The notes under the pieces are model-generated. The model had not been told where the DNA came from. It saw only the letters and a program-made list of their open reading frames with translations, and did no database searches. Shown here in pieces: positions 41,043 through 52,014 of a stretch of 64,000 nucleotides of DNA. Numbering within the stretch: position 1 is the stretch's first letter; each line of letters starts with the position of its first letter. The position numbers and the translations under genes are program-made. Source of the stretch: Gammaproteobacteria bacterium (GTDB lineage Bacteria > Pseudomonadota > Gammaproteobacteria > GCA-001735895). The stretch lies in the NCBI GenBank assembly GCA_030595795.1, contig JAUVCH010000006.1:1-64000 (forward strand), written 5' to 3'.

Positions 41043-43043
41043 CTATATCAAGTCACGCTTGATAGTCTTCATCCATTGACGCTGATTCACTTGCTTGTCG
41101 GACTCGTACGCGGTAACGGTTGCTTCGATATAAAAATTATCGCCATCACAGCTAAATTTGCTCACCGATTCGGTTCGAATCGACCAGTCGCCGCGAGTCA
41201 TCCAACAGATATATTCGCTGCTAGCTCGGCAACTGAGCGGGTCGTCGGCCATAATCGACCAACAGTCGTGATGATAATGACGCGTCCGCAAGCCATGTTC
41301 TGGCATTTCGGATTCGCCGGTATCATCGATTAAATGATAATGGGTCTCGCTGGTTTGTAAATCCCGATCGACCCAGCGTTTATTTTGCGCCGGGCTATGG
41401 CTGGCATAAACCGGTAAAGGCTCGGGATTTTCGGGTTCGGTAACTGCAATGCTATCGCGCCCAGCTCGAATCGGCAAGCTTACCGCCGTCTTTGGCCCTA
41501 AATCGATCTGAGCGGTGACAATTTCAGGCGGTGGAATCACCATAGGCCAGTAGTTGGTAGAAACAGCGATGCGTATTTTGTGCCCAGGTAGAAATCGATA
41601 GCCGCACTCGTCGAGGTCGATTTCCACTGCCACTCTATGCCCCGGAATCATCGCTTCGGGGTGTTCATTGCCGTTACGATGGGACAGGTTTAGCACGCCC
41701 CAACTAACCCGAGTGACGACACTATCCGCATGAATGTCGTTCAGGCGCACGATAATATTAGCGAGCGGTTTATCGACCGAAACTTTAAGACGTAACTTTG
41801 GCCGACCCAGAATTTCTACGGGTTGTTCGAGCTCTGGAGTATCAAATACTAGCGAACCGGCATCGTCGAGACGTTGATCGCCGGGTAAGCTGGAATCAGG
41901 CTTCAGCGTAAAAATATCGCCGCTGGCGGTGCCGCAATCGAGCGGAGATCGTAAGCTTAGGTTGTCTGAGTCATCCGGGGCTTGTCCGAGCAATTGCCGA
42001 TTGGCTGCCAGGAAGTAATCTCGTTTTTCGATGCCTTCCGAAGGCAGGTTGTTTTCGGCGATCCAGCGACCAGGTTCGTTTTCGCGGAGTAATAAAGGGC
42101 GAACATTCTCGGAGATATAGGCACGGTAGTCAGGCAGGTTCTCGACTCCATTATCGGTGCCCTTAAGCCATTTATCCCACCAGCGAATCGCCTCGCCGAG
42201 GAAATCCATACGCGGTTTTGGCCAGGCGAAATGTGGATATTTATGAATCCACGGGCCGTTAATGGCTTTCGAATTACTGTTCAGGTTTTGCGCTGCAGCG
42301 GGCGGCGCGTTCACGTAACCATCCCCCCATCCCGAAATAACTAGTGCGGGAATCTCGACCGCATCGTAGTTTTCGCTAATCGAGCCGTGTTTCCAGTAAT
42401 CGTCTTTGCGTTGATGCGCAAGCCAGGTTTCCAGCGGGAAAGGCTGAGTGTTAAGCCGGTGCAACCAGATATCTTTCCAGCGCTCACCCACCAGTTCCGG
42501 GTCGGGCGGTCGTGATGCGAAGCAGAGCATGACCGAAGACCAGTTGAAATTCGATGACAACAAACAGCCATTCTTGTAATGGATGTCATCGTTATAACGG
42601 TCCACGGTCGATCCTATCGAAATCACGGCTTTTAGCGCCGATGGCTGAAGAGCTGCTACCTGCAGACTATTAAATCCGCCCCAGGAAATGCCCATCATGC
42701 CGAGGTTACCGTCGCACCATTTCTGTTCGGCTATCCAGACGATAACGGCACAGGCATCTTCCAGTTCTCTGGGCGAATATTCATCATCAAAATCGCCATC
42801 GGACTCTCCGGTGCCGGAGATATCCACACGTACACCAGCGTAGCCAGCCTCGGCAAAAGCGGGGTAGGTGCTTTCGTCGCGTGGTGCAGTGCCATCGCGT
42901 TTTCGATAGGGTAAATATTCCAGAATCGCAGGAACAGGTTGTTCACTGGACTGAGTTGGTAACCATATACGAGCCGCCAATTTGCGACCGTCTGGTAGGG
43001 GAATCCATTCGTTTTCAAGCACCTTAATAGAAGGTTTGGTCAT
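41043..43043 (-). CDS. CocE/NonD family X-Pro dipeptidyl-peptidase-like hydrolase
   Basis: 666 residues: an alpha/beta-hydrolase domain with nucleophile Ser120 in M-G-I-S-W-G-G-F and the oxyanion Tyr in Y-L-P-Y-R near 46, followed by the beta-jelly-roll C-terminal domain of X-Pro dipeptidyl peptidases and cocaine esterase. The acid and His are probably D-G-Y and W-I-H-K-Y-P. No signal peptide is seen. Family members hydrolyse esters or acyl-prolyl bonds; substrate not determined. It follows pckA by 78 bases on the same strand. Confidence 0.88.
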   Translation of the reverse strand: MTKPSIKVLENEWIPLPDGRKLAARIWLPTQSSEQPVPAILEYLPYRKRDGTAPRDESTYPAFAEAGYAGVRVDISGTGESDGDFDDEYSPRELEDACAVIVWIAEQKWCDGNLGMMGISWGGFNSLQVAALQPSALKAVISIGSTVDRYNDDIHYKNGCLLSSNFNWSSVMLCFASRPPDPELVGERWKDIWLHRLNTQPFPLETWLAHQRKDDYWKHGSISENYDAVEIPALVISGWGDGYVNAPPAAAQNLNSNSKAINGPWIHKYPHFAWPKPRMDFLGEAIRWWDKWLKGTDNGVENLPDYRAYISENVRPLLLRENEPGRWIAENNLPSEGIEKRDYFLAANRQLLGQAPDDSDNLSLRSPLDCGTASGDIFTLKPDSSLPGDQRLDDAGSLVFDTPELEQPVEILGRPKLRLKVSVDKPLANIIVRLNDIHADSVVTRVSWGVLNLSHRNGNEHPEAMIPGHRVAVEIDLDECGYRFLPGHKIRIAVSTNYWPMVIPPPEIVTAQIDLGPKTAVSLPIRAGRDSIAVTEPENPEPLPVYASHSPAQNKRWVDRDLQTSETHYHLIDDTGESEMPEHGLRTRHYHHDCWSIMADDPLSCRASSEYICWMTRGDWSIRTESVSKFSCDGDNFYIEATVTAYESDKQVNQRQWMKTIKRDLI

Positions 43044-43121
43044 GGAGCGCCGATCACGAAATTGAGCAAACCGATGTTTTACCCTGTGATTGGCATTGGC
43101 GCAAGTTTATTGCCAATTTGT

Positions 43122-44750
43122 TTACGGTTTTGGTCCTGCTTCAACCAGCGCCTTACCTTTGTCATTGTCGGTATATTGTACAAAGTTATCGATAAACAAT
43201 GACGCCAGGTTCTGTGCTTTGGTTTGCCAGTCGGATCCATCGGTGTAACTATTACGTGGATCCAGAATATCGGCATCTACATTAGGTAATTCGGTAGGAA
43301 TTGCCAGCTTGAACACTGGAATCTCAGCGTTTTCGGCTTCATCGATGGAGCCATCGAGAATAGCATCGATAATCGCGCGAGTGGCTTTGATCGAGATTCG
43401 CTTGCCGCTGCCATCCCAGCCGGTATTGACGAGGTAGGCCTTGCTATCGTGTTGCGCCATTCTGTGATTGAGCACATCGGCGTACTGCGTGGGGTGTAAA
43501 CTAAGGAAAGCCTTGCCGAAGCAGGCCGAGAATGTCGGGGTTGGCTCGGTTATACCCCGCTCTGTTCCGGCCAGTTTGGCGGTGAATCCAGAGAGGAAAT
43601 AATATTGCGCCTGTTCAGGGGTCAGGCTCGAAACCGGTGGCAGTACGCCGAAAGCATCCGCAGTGAGGAATATCACACGTGAAGCGTGGCCGGCTTTTGA
43701 AACGGGCTGTACGATGTTATCGATATGGTAAATCGGGTATGACACCCGTGTATTCTCGGTCTTCGAGCCATCCGCGTAATCGCAACTGCCGTCTTCATTC
43801 ACGACGACATTTTCCAGCAAAGCGTCACGGCGAATGGCGCGGTGAATATCCGGCTCGTCTTCGGCACTGAGGTTGATCACCTTGGCGTAGCAGCCGCCCT
43901 CAAAATTGAAAATCCCGCTATCGTCCCAGCCGTGCTCGTCGTCACCGATAAGCTTGCGTTTAGGATCGGTAGACAGGGTGGTTTTACCGGTGCCAGACAG
44001 ACCGAAGAAAATCGCAACATCACCGTCTTCACCGACGTTGGCCGAGCAATGCATTGAGGGAATGCCTTTCAGCGGTAACAGATAGTTCATCATCGAGAAC
44101 ATGCCTTTTTTCATTTCACCACCGTACCAGGTGCCGCCGATGATTTGCATGCCTTCGGTCATATTGAAGGCAACGAAGTTTTCAGAATTTAGGCCTTGCG
44201 CCTGCCAGTCCGAGTTCGAAGTTTTTGAACCATTGAGGACGACGAAATCGGGCTCGTAGTTTTCAAGTTGTTCGGCACTAGGGCGGATGAACATGTTGGT
44301 GACAAAATGAGCCTGCCAGGCAACTTCGGTGACGAACCGTACTTTTAGCTGAGTATCAGGATTGGCACCACAGAAGGTATCGACGACAAACAGTCGCTTG
44401 CCGGAGAGCTGATCGACGACCTGTTGTTTTAAAGAGTTCCAGACTTCAGGTTCTATAGGTTTGTTGTCGTTTTCGCCCTGATCCGACCACCAGACTGTGC
44501 CACGAGTCGTATCATCACGCACCAGATACTTATCCTTCGGCGAGCGACCGGTAAAATCACCGGTATCGACCGAAATAGCACCCGATTCGGTTATAAAACC
44601 TTTCTCAAATCCCTTTAAATCAGCCTTGGTTTCTTCAGCATAGAGTATTTCGTATGACGGGTTGTAGAGAATTTCCGAAGTATCGAAAATACCGTAAGGA
44701 TCGAGGTTTAAAGGTAAATTTATGGCGCTCTGGGCTTGGTTCGTTGGCAT
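43122..44750 (-). CDS. pckA: Phosphoenolpyruvate carboxykinase (ATP)
   Basis: 542 residues, full length for the ATP-dependent enzyme that decarboxylates and phosphorylates oxaloacetate to PEP in gluconeogenesis. The P-loop [11 protein letters not shown] lies near 250, with kinase-2 D-D-E-H-G-W near 270 and the substrate-binding R-S-P-K-D-K near 70. It is preceded by about 100 bases of non-coding DNA with a TATACT on its strand. PckA together with lhgO and the TRAP transporter fits growth on organic acids. Confidence 0.97.
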   Translation of the reverse strand: MPTNQAQSAINLPLNLDPYGIFDTSEILYNPSYEILYAEETKADLKGFEKGFITESGAISVDTGDFTGRSPKDKYLVRDDTTRGTVWWSDQGENDNKPIEPEVWNSLKQQVVDQLSGKRLFVVDTFCGANPDTQLKVRFVTEVAWQAHFVTNMFIRPSAEQLENYEPDFVVLNGSKTSNSDWQAQGLNSENFVAFNMTEGMQIIGGTWYGGEMKKGMFSMMNYLLPLKGIPSMHCSANVGEDGDVAIFFGLSGTGKTTLSTDPKRKLIGDDEHGWDDSGIFNFEGGCYAKVINLSAEDEPDIHRAIRRDALLENVVVNEDGSCDYADGSKTENTRVSYPIYHIDNIVQPVSKAGHASRVIFLTADAFGVLPPVSSLTPEQAQYYFLSGFTAKLAGTERGITEPTPTFSACFGKAFLSLHPTQYADVLNHRMAQHDSKAYLVNTGWDGSGKRISIKATRAIIDAILDGSIDEAENAEIPVFKLAIPTELPNVDADILDPRNSYTDGSDWQTKAQNLASLFIDNFVQYTDNDKGKALVEAGPKP

Positions 44751-44794
44751 GAAATTCTCGCTGGGGACAGGGGGGGGTTAAGACCAAAGCGGGG

Positions 44795-44800
44795 AGTATA
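44795..44800 (-). promoter_or_regulatory. Possible -10 box of pckA
   Basis: TATACT on the minus strand (44800-44795), about 45 bases before the pckA ATG. No clear -35 hexamer lies at 16-18 bases, so this is a weak prediction. Confidence 0.3.
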
Positions 44801-44853
44801 AAGGATTGCAAAAATATGGACTTAATATATATCTCTATAAGGATATAAAAAAA

Positions 44854-47800
44854 TCACGAAAGTTTGTGGCGAAAGGCGTAATACATGACGGGGATCACCA
44901 CCAGAGTCAGTAAAGTGGAGATGAGTATGCCAAAGATCAGTGCTATCGCCAGACCGTTAAATATCGGATCGTCGAGTATGAAAAAAGCGCCGAGTATGGC
45001 GGCCAGCGCAGTCAGGGTGATCGGTCGGGCGCGTACTGCCGCGGCCTGTATGACGGCCTGTTTTAAGTCGATACCACGAGCCAGTTCATGGTTGATAAAA
45101 TCCACCAGCAGTATTGAATTTCGTACGATAATCCCGGCCAGAGCAATCATGCCTATCATCGAGGTCGCGGTAAATTGCGCGCCCAGCAGCGCGTTACCCG
45201 GCATGACTCCGATTACCGTCAGTGGAATCGGTGCCATGATAATCAGCGGCACAATATAAGATCGAAATTGCGCGACCACCAGCAGATATATCATCAGCAG
45301 TCCCACCGAATAGGCCAGCCCCATGTCGCGGAAGGTTTCGTAGGTTACCTGCCATTCGCCATCCCATTTCAGACTGTATTGATAAGTGTTTTCCGGCTGG
45401 TTGATTAAATATTGCTCGATAGGCTGAGAACTGAGTTTCCCAAATAGATCAAACATGCCGTAAAGCGGACTGTCGAGATCACCGGCCATATCCCCGGTGA
45501 CAAAAACCACGGGTAATAAATCCTTGTGGTAAATGCTGTGTTCGCGTTGACCTTGAATCACCTCGACTACCTCAGAGAGGGCAATCAGTTGCTGGTTGGA
45601 TGAACGTATTTTGAGGGAGAGAATTCTGCTTAAGTCAGATTTATTCTCGGCTGAAAATTCGAGTCTCAGTGGCACGGGATACTTTGCATTGCCAGTATGT
45701 AAATAACCGATATCGCTACCGCTTAAACTGGTGGTGATGGCGTCAGCAATCGCTTGCTGATTCAAACCAAGACGCGCGGATTTCTCTCGATCAACCTTCA
45801 GTATCCATTTCGGAGACGGCGTCTCGACGCTGTCGTCGATATCGACGATATCGACGGTTTGTTGAAATTGGTTGCGAACCTTCTTCGCAAGATCTATTTG
45901 ACCCTGGTAATCAATACCATAAATCTCGGCCACCAGAGGAGCCTGTACGGGGGGACCCGGCGGTACTTCGACGATTTTTACATTGGCTTCATATTTCAAT
46001 CCTATGGTTTGTAGCGGTTTACGCAGGGATGAGGCAATATCGTGACTCTTGCGATCGCGTAGTGCTTTGTCGCGCAGATTAACCTGTATGTCGGCCACGT
46101 TCGCCCCGTCGCGCAGATAATATTGGCGTAGCAATCCATTAAAGTTAATCGGTGCTGCGGTGCCGATATAGGTTTGATAATCGGTGACTTCTGGTACGGT
46201 CGCGATAAATCGGCCGAGTTCGTCGGTGACTCTGGCGGTTTGCTCGAGACTACTGCCTTCGGGCATATCGATGACGATCTGGAATTCGGACTTGTTATCG
46301 AAAGGCAGCATTTTTAAAACCACTAGCTTCACGCCTGCCAGGCCAACCGAGGCCATAATTAATATCAAAATGCCGAGCGTTAGGAGCCAGCGATTTCTAC
46401 GCCCTCGCTTATCATCGAGTAGTGGACGAAACAGGCGGTCGAAGACCCGATAGATAAACGTGGTGTTATTTTCGGATTCGTCAGTATGAGCATGTTTTTT
46501 ATTTCGCAACAGTTTCAGTGTCATCCAGGGCGTCACAATGAAAGCCACCGCCAGAGAAATGATCATGCCGATGCTGGCATTGATCGGAATCGGGCTCATA
46601 TACGGCCCCATCAACCCGGTGACGAAGGCCATTGGTAGCAGTGCAGCGACTACCGCGAAGGTGGCTAAAATGGTCGGCCCGCCGACTTCATCGACGGCGA
46701 GTGGAATAGCTTCGGCTAGCGACTGTTTGCCGAGTTGCATGTGGCGATGAATGTTTTCAACCACGACGATTGCATCATCGACCAGTATGCCAATGGAAAA
46801 TATCAGGGCGAATAACGAAACACGGTTGAGGGTGAAACCCCATGCCCAGGAGGCGAACAGCGTCATCGCCAAAGTAATACCGATGGCGACGCCGACGATT
46901 AGGGCTTCTCGAAAACCGAGCGTCACCAGTACCAGTAAAACCACGACACCAGTAGCGAAAAACAGCTTCTTGATTAGTGTGGTGGCTTTTTCGTTGGCGG
47001 TGGCACCATAGTTTCGGGTCACCGTGGTTTCGACGCCGTCGGGAATGACGATGCCTTTCAGCGCTTCGAGGCGTGAAATGACCTGATCAGCGACATCGAT
47101 GGCGTTAGTGCCAGGCTTCTTGGCGATTGCTAAGGTGACGGCGGGATACTGACCTTTACCCTCTATGTTCTTATCCGCCGCAGCCGGGCCTGTGCCAAAC
47201 CAGACAAACTGCTCACCCCTGTAATGCCCCGACTCTACCGTTGCGACATCGCGTAAATAAACCGGTAGGCCCTGGGACAAACCGATGATAAGGTTTTCAA
47301 CTTCATCGGCTGTACTGAGAAAATTGCCCGCCTGAATGCTGATTTCGTGGTTATTTTTAACCAGGTTTCCGGCATCGCGTGACACATTAGCAGCAGCAAG
47401 GCCTTGCTTGATTTGTTGTAAATCGATATCGTAGCCAGCGAGTAATTGTGGATCGAGTAATATACGAACCACCTGTTCGGTACCACCGATACTGTAAATA
47501 TCGCGCGTACCCTTGACGCGTTTCAATTCGGCTTCGATGGCGTGGGAAACCTGTAGCAGATCGTAGCCCGCACGTTGTTCGTCCTTCGTCCACAATGTGA
47601 TTGAGACGATGGGTACATCGTCGATACCCTTGGGCTTGATGATCGCCTGACCGACGCCCATAGTCGGCGGTAGCCAGTCCTGGTTCGAGTATATTTTATT
47701 GTAAAGTCGGACGAGCGCTTTTGAGCGTTCTTCGCCGACTTTAAACTGTACCGTGAGAATAGACATGCCGGGACGCGAAACCGAGTAAACGTGTTCGATG

Positions 47801-48048
47801 CCGGTAATCTCCGATAAAACCTGTTCAGCAGGTGTGCTGATTACCTGCTCGACTTCGACCGCGCTGGCACCCGGAAAGGGAATAAACACATTGGCAAAAG
47901 TAACATTAATCTGCGGTTCTTCCTCGCGCGGGGTTACCATGACCGCAAATACTCCTAACAGAAATCCCACCAGAGCAAGCAAGGGCGTGATTTCGGAATG
48001 CAGGAATAACTTTGCAATCGAGCCCGAAATTCCCAACTGCTGGCTCAT
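44854..48048 (-). CDS. RND efflux transporter permease
   Basis: 1064 residues from ATG 48046-48048, which overlaps the stop of the upstream gene as ATGA. The architecture is that of an RND pump: a first helix near 20-40, a large periplasmic loop, helices 2-7 around 335-560 with I-L-V-D-D-A-I-V-V-V-E-N-I in helix 4, a second periplasmic loop, and helices 8-12 to the end. The start T-P-R-E-E-E-P-Q-I-N-V is typical of a group distinct from AcrB, sometimes placed with CusA-like or heavy-metal/organic efflux; the substrate is not clear. An outer-membrane factor gene is not next to it. Confidence 0.92.
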   Translation of the reverse strand: MSQQLGISGSIAKLFLHSEITPLLALVGFLLGVFAVMVTPREEEPQINVTFANVFIPFPGASAVEVEQVISTPAEQVLSEITGIEHVYSVSRPGMSILTVQFKVGEERSKALVRLYNKIYSNQDWLPPTMGVGQAIIKPKGIDDVPIVSITLWTKDEQRAGYDLLQVSHAIEAELKRVKGTRDIYSIGGTEQVVRILLDPQLLAGYDIDLQQIKQGLAAANVSRDAGNLVKNNHEISIQAGNFLSTADEVENLIIGLSQGLPVYLRDVATVESGHYRGEQFVWFGTGPAAADKNIEGKGQYPAVTLAIAKKPGTNAIDVADQVISRLEALKGIVIPDGVETTVTRNYGATANEKATTLIKKLFFATGVVVLLVLVTLGFREALIVGVAIGITLAMTLFASWAWGFTLNRVSLFALIFSIGILVDDAIVVVENIHRHMQLGKQSLAEAIPLAVDEVGGPTILATFAVVAALLPMAFVTGLMGPYMSPIPINASIGMIISLAVAFIVTPWMTLKLLRNKKHAHTDESENNTTFIYRVFDRLFRPLLDDKRGRRNRWLLTLGILILIMASVGLAGVKLVVLKMLPFDNKSEFQIVIDMPEGSSLEQTARVTDELGRFIATVPEVTDYQTYIGTAAPINFNGLLRQYYLRDGANVADIQVNLRDKALRDRKSHDIASSLRKPLQTIGLKYEANVKIVEVPPGPPVQAPLVAEIYGIDYQGQIDLAKKVRNQFQQTVDIVDIDDSVETPSPKWILKVDREKSARLGLNQQAIADAITTSLSGSDIGYLHTGNAKYPVPLRLEFSAENKSDLSRILSLKIRSSNQQLIALSEVVEVIQGQREHSIYHKDLLPVVFVTGDMAGDLDSPLYGMFDLFGKLSSQPIEQYLINQPENTYQYSLKWDGEWQVTYETFRDMGLAYSVGLLMIYLLVVAQFRSYIVPLIIMAPIPLTVIGVMPGNALLGAQFTATSMIGMIALAGIIVRNSILLVDFINHELARGIDLKQAVIQAAAVRARPITLTALAAILGAFFILDDPIFNGLAIALIFGILISTLLTLVVIPVMYYAFRHKLS

Positions 48049-49100
48049 TGTGCAGAATTCCATTGAGCTTTTAGTTGAATACCAGCAGCCACAGGGTCGA
48101 GTGCTACCGATTCACCGGCGTCGAGCCCGGCAATGATTTCGACCTTATCGCCCTGATAAATACCGCCTCGTACCTGTCGAAATATAACCTGCCGTTTTGT
48201 GTTCACCAGGTAAACGCCGACGACTTCGCTACGTTGAACCAAAGAAGAGACTGGAATCATCAGTCGCTGGATCTCACCAGTAACAAAAGCGACCTTAACC
48301 AGCATACCGGGAAACAGATTAGAAGCGATCTCTGGTAAATCAAGCCGAACCTTAAATGAGTGATTTTTCGGATCGGCAAACGGGAAAACGGTAAGTTTAC
48401 GGATTTCGATTGGTGATTGTTTTTTATCAATCACCAAAGTCGCATCCCGATGTTTGCGAACTGCACTGATAATTGATTGCGGCACATTGACATTCACGCG
48501 TAGCTTACCGGCGGCGTAACCGCTCATAATAGGCTGGCCTGTATTAGTGAATTCGCCGAGTTCGATGTGGCGTTCGACTACGATGCCGCTGTAAGGCGCT
48601 CGAATAATAGTATTATTGAGTTGCTCCTGAGCTTGGTTGACACTGGCTCGGTTGGCCGCAACACGTGCCCGGGTTGATTCAAGATTAGCGCTAGCTTTAT
48701 CAAAACCGGCCTTCGAGATCACCTTGTCTTTATATAGCCCGTTAACCCGCTTGAATTCGCTTTGTGCATCGTCGAAACCAGCCTGCGCCTCTGCTAGTGT
48801 CGCCTTTACCTGCTGTAAACGCGCTCGATATTCGTTATCACGAATATGAACGATAACGTCGCCTTTGTTAACTCTGTCGTCGACATCGAAGTTAATGGCC
48901 TCAATCCGCCCTGATACTTGAGCCGAAAGTGTGGATTGTTTAGCCGCTTCGATAACCCCGTCGAGTCGATATTCCTGGGGCATGGTTACCATTGTTGCAT
49001 TAGCAGTTTCCAGGTCTGGTTGCTGGGCCAATAACGGCAAAGATAGTAGCGATAACAGGAAGAATATTTGGGCTTGGAGGATGGGTTTTGTCTGAGCCAT
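48045..49100 (-). CDS. RND efflux periplasmic adaptor subunit
   Basis: 351 residues from ATG 49098-49100. The longer open frame upstream adds 21 residues with no signal character. From this start a hydrophobic segment (Q-I-F-F-L-L-S-L-L-S-L-P-L-L) ends at A-Q-Q, a normal export signal. The body has the adaptor halves: lipoyl-like strands (V-S-G-R-I-E-A-I-N-F-D-V and R-A-P-Y-S-G-I-V-V-E-R), a coiled coil (about 70-150) and a barrel. It couples the permease to an outer-membrane channel. Coupled to the permease gene by ATGA. Confidence 0.9.
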   Translation of the reverse strand: MAQTKPILQAQIFFLLSLLSLPLLAQQPDLETANATMVTMPQEYRLDGVIEAAKQSTLSAQVSGRIEAINFDVDDRVNKGDVIVHIRDNEYRARLQQVKATLAEAQAGFDDAQSEFKRVNGLYKDKVISKAGFDKASANLESTRARVAANRASVNQAQEQLNNTIIRAPYSGIVVERHIELGEFTNTGQPIMSGYAAGKLRVNVNVPQSIISAVRKHRDATLVIDKKQSPIEIRKLTVFPFADPKNHSFKVRLDLPEIASNLFPGMLVKVAFVTGEIQRLMIPVSSLVQRSEVVGVYLVNTKRQVIFRQVRGGIYQGDKVEIIAGLDAGESVALDPVAAGIQLKAQWNSAQ

Positions 49101-49372
49101 GGCAACTCGGTGTTCTTGTAAATGAATAGATTCTAGTATGTTAGAATTTTCTAATATATGCAAATTTAGAGAGCTCGCAGACTAGCCGTGGTCAGATGCA
49201 ATGATTAAAAAAATAAAGGGCATATCAAACATTAAACCAAGCGAATGCTCAGCTATACATATTCACGGTAGTCATCTAAGAAAAACGGCATTTGTCATCT
49301 ATACTAAATGGATAAATAAAATAATAAACGAACTAACCGGAAGCCGGGAATATTCGAAATGAGGTGGATGTT

Positions 49373-51277
49373 TTGAGTCAAAATAAAGTTGCGGACAATA
49401 GGGAATCTGAAAAATTTTCGGCTTCCTGGAATATTCGGCGAAAATTGGCTGTTGGGTTTTCGGCGTTAATCCTGATTACCGTGGTCTCCGGCATCGCTAT
49501 CTGGTCACAGCTTCAGGCGGTTTCAGAAATTGCTGATGCACTCAGTTCCCTCAACCCCATGGCTAAAAATACCCAGTATCTGGTGCATGACGTCAATGCC
49601 TATTTGCTCGGACATAAAGAGCATCGCGAAGAATTTGACCAACACTCACAGGACTTTAAAAACGAATGGCAGGATTTTGTTGCGCATCAGGTAAAACATG
49701 GCGGCACTCCCGAAGATGAACAGGCGATAATGGATGAAATTCAGGCCCTGAGTGAGGTTTATTTCGAGAACGGTGAAGGTCTATTTAATACTTACGACAA
49801 ACAAAAGTTGTCTCAGCAACAACTTTCACAGATTGTAGCTCAAACTTTAGAAGCATTAAATGACCTTGTAGTCGCTCACCAACCGCAATATTCGGGCCAT
49901 GAGGCAACACCGGCTATTGAAGTAGATGGTTCTAGTGAAGCAGGCTCTGACACCGAGATATTTCACAGCCCGTGGATTGATTTAAAGGACTTGATTACGG
50001 TCATGCAAAGTTATCTTTTAGGTACTAACAATAATATCGATTTGATAAATCAGAGGGTTGACGCATTTCTATCTTCTGTTGAATTGTTGTTCGCACACAT
50101 CGTCGAAGAACCCGATGCAGTCAATAAGTTTGTACCGCAGGTCGAAATTATCCGGTCAAATTATTTGGAAATAGTCGAGCGAGTGCTGGGCTTGATAGAA
50201 CTGCGCAACGATTTAAATAATCGATGGAAGCAGGTAGATGTTACTGGCGATAATCTCGATGACCGAGTATCAGATCTGGTCAGGGTTCATAATGAAGAAA
50301 TTGAGTCTACCCGCATCGAATCTACCAGCTTCGCATTATTCGTCATCATCGCCGCAGTATTGGTTGGATTAGGGGCCGCTATCTTTTTTGGTAATATGAT
50401 TACCGTTCCGATTAACGAACTCATTAGTGCGGTACGTAGTTTCGGCGAGGGCCGAACCGATCAAAGGGTTAAAGTATCTTCTGGCGATGAGATTGGTGAA
50501 TTAGGCAAGGCTTTTAATCAGATGGCAACTGATATCAACGAATACCAGACAGAGATAGAAACCGTACAGGGCGATTTGTTACGCAGCGAACGACTAGCGG
50601 TCCTCGGGACTCTTATCGCCACCGTAAGTCACGAAATTCGCAATCCTTTAGGCACTATTAGAACGGCTATATATTCGATTGATAAACGGCTTGCCGGTCA
50701 AAATGTCGGTATACAGAAAACGATTGATCGTGCCGAACGTAGTATTGACCGATGTGACAATATTATTGAGGAGTTGCTGGATTTTACTCGTGATCCCAAA
50801 CTTGAGGTAAAGCGAACCGAAATCGACCAGTGGATTAAGAAAGTTCTGGATGATCAAAGCTTCGATCCTTTAATAAATTTGACTGTTGAGTTGAATGCAG
50901 GAGAGGCCACTCAACTAGACCAGATACGTTTCCAGGGCTGCTTGCTCAACGCGGTTAATAATGCCTGCCAGGCTATGATCGAAAGTGAAGCAGAACTGTC
51001 GACTTATAATCTTTCGATAAAGACCTCCTCTAACGATGATCAAATTCTAATCAAGATTGCAGACTCGGGTCCCGGAATAAGTCCGGAGAATCTCGAAAAA
51101 ATATTCGAACCTATGTTCAGCACCCGTGCCTTTGGTGTAGGATTAGGCGTGCCGATTATGAAGAAAGTGATTGAGCAACATCACGGTAGAGTGAAAATAG
51201 ATAGTCAGTTAGGGGAAGGAACAACCGTAACCTTGTGGCTGCCAATTGATAAACCAGAGGAAAAACTGAGTGAATAG
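49373..51277 (+). CDS. Membrane sensor histidine kinase with HAMP domain
   Basis: 634 residues from TTG 49373, with GAGGTGG at 49361-49367 as Shine-Dalgarno; an upstream GTG at 49364 overlaps that site and is less likely. Membrane helices lie at about 25-45 and 318-342, bracketing a large helical periplasmic domain. HAMP follows (P-I-N-E-L-I-S-A-V-R), then a HisKA with His420 in S-H-E-I-R-N-P-L-G-T and HATPase with G-x-G boxes ending in G-L-G-V-P-I-M-K-K. First gene of a three-gene signalling operon read away from the RND genes. The promoter region before it is 272 bases shared with the efflux operon. Confidence 0.9.
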   Translation: MSQNKVADNRESEKFSASWNIRRKLAVGFSALILITVVSGIAIWSQLQAVSEIADALSSLNPMAKNTQYLVHDVNAYLLGHKEHREEFDQHSQDFKNEWQDFVAHQVKHGGTPEDEQAIMDEIQALSEVYFENGEGLFNTYDKQKLSQQQLSQIVAQTLEALNDLVVAHQPQYSGHEATPAIEVDGSSEAGSDTEIFHSPWIDLKDLITVMQSYLLGTNNNIDLINQRVDAFLSSVELLFAHIVEEPDAVNKFVPQVEIIRSNYLEIVERVLGLIELRNDLNNRWKQVDVTGDNLDDRVSDLVRVHNEEIESTRIESTSFALFVIIAAVLVGLGAAIFFGNMITVPINELISAVRSFGEGRTDQRVKVSSGDEIGELGKAFNQMATDINEYQTEIETVQGDLLRSERLAVLGTLIATVSHEIRNPLGTIRTAIYSIDKRLAGQNVGIQKTIDRAERSIDRCDNIIEELLDFTRDPKLEVKRTEIDQWIKKVLDDQSFDPLINLTVELNAGEATQLDQIRFQGCLLNAVNNACQAMIESEAELSTYNLSIKTSSNDDQILIKIADSGPGISPENLEKIFEPMFSTRAFGVGLGVPIMKKVIEQHHGRVKIDSQLGEGTTVTLWLPIDKPEEKLSE

Positions 51278-51989
51278 TTTAAAAATATTTGTCGTAGAAG
51301 ATGACATGGATTTTGCCGAAGGCCTGGCTGAAACCCTGGAGATAGAGGGTCACGAAGTTGAAATTGCTAATTCTGGCGAGGAAGCGATTGCCAGGTTTCA
51401 GGAAAAAGATTTCGATTTAACTTTTATGGATGTCAAATTACCAGGTAAAAATGGGGTTGAAAGCTTTCTCGAAATTCGATCGCTTAAACCTGAGGCCAGA
51501 GTAATGATGATGACGGGTTACAGCCTGCAACACTTACTTGATGAAGCAATGGATGGTGGCGCGTTAGGCGTACTTAAAAAGCCTTTCGACATAAATGTGA
51601 TTATCGATCTTGCCAGCTCCCTGGGAAAAGGTTCCAGGGTTCTGTTAGTCGAAGACGATGCCGATTATGGTAGTTTGGTAAAAGAGATGCTTGAGAAAAA
51701 TGGGCATTGGGTAAAGCATTGTGTTAATGGTTCCGATGCGATAGAAAAATGTCGTGGTGGTGGTATCGATGTCGTGTTTCTTGATCTAAGGCTTAATGGA
51801 ATTACCGGACTGGACGTTTTTAAAGAAATTAGAGCGGTAGATGAAAACTTGCCTGTCGTTGTAATAACTGCTTTTGCTGACGAAGAGTTTAAAGCAATCG
51901 CCGAAATGAAATCGATGGCGCTAACAGATATTATCAGTAAACCAGTTCACCCGGACAAATTGCTAGATTGCATTAAAAACTTAAGGTAA
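51270..51989 (+). CDS. Response regulator with two receiver domains
   Basis: 239 residues in two tandem receivers. The first has D-D near 10-11, phosphoacceptor in F-M-D-V-K-L-P-G near 55 and K-K-P near 105; the second repeats the pattern with V-E-D-D, F-L-D-L-R-L and a late I-S-K-P. There is no output domain. Such proteins route phosphate between kinases, as in sporulation-type relays. It starts at GTG 51270 inside the end of the kinase gene and precedes a hybrid kinase gene by 25 bases. Confidence 0.9.
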   Translation: MNSLKIFVVEDDMDFAEGLAETLEIEGHEVEIANSGEEAIARFQEKDFDLTFMDVKLPGKNGVESFLEIRSLKPEARVMMMTGYSLQHLLDEAMDGGALGVLKKPFDINVIIDLASSLGKGSRVLLVEDDADYGSLVKEMLEKNGHWVKHCVNGSDAIEKCRGGGIDVVFLDLRLNGITGLDVFKEIRAVDENLPVVVITAFADEEFKAIAEMKSMALTDIISKPVHPDKLLDCIKNLR

Positions 51990-52014
51990 TCGAGACCAGA
52001 AGGATATATTCGAT

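Noticed and set aside
43095-43117. ATTGGC/GCCAAT inverted repeat after pckA as terminator
   Set aside because: The loop is 11 bases and no T-run follows on the pckA strand, so termination is not supported.
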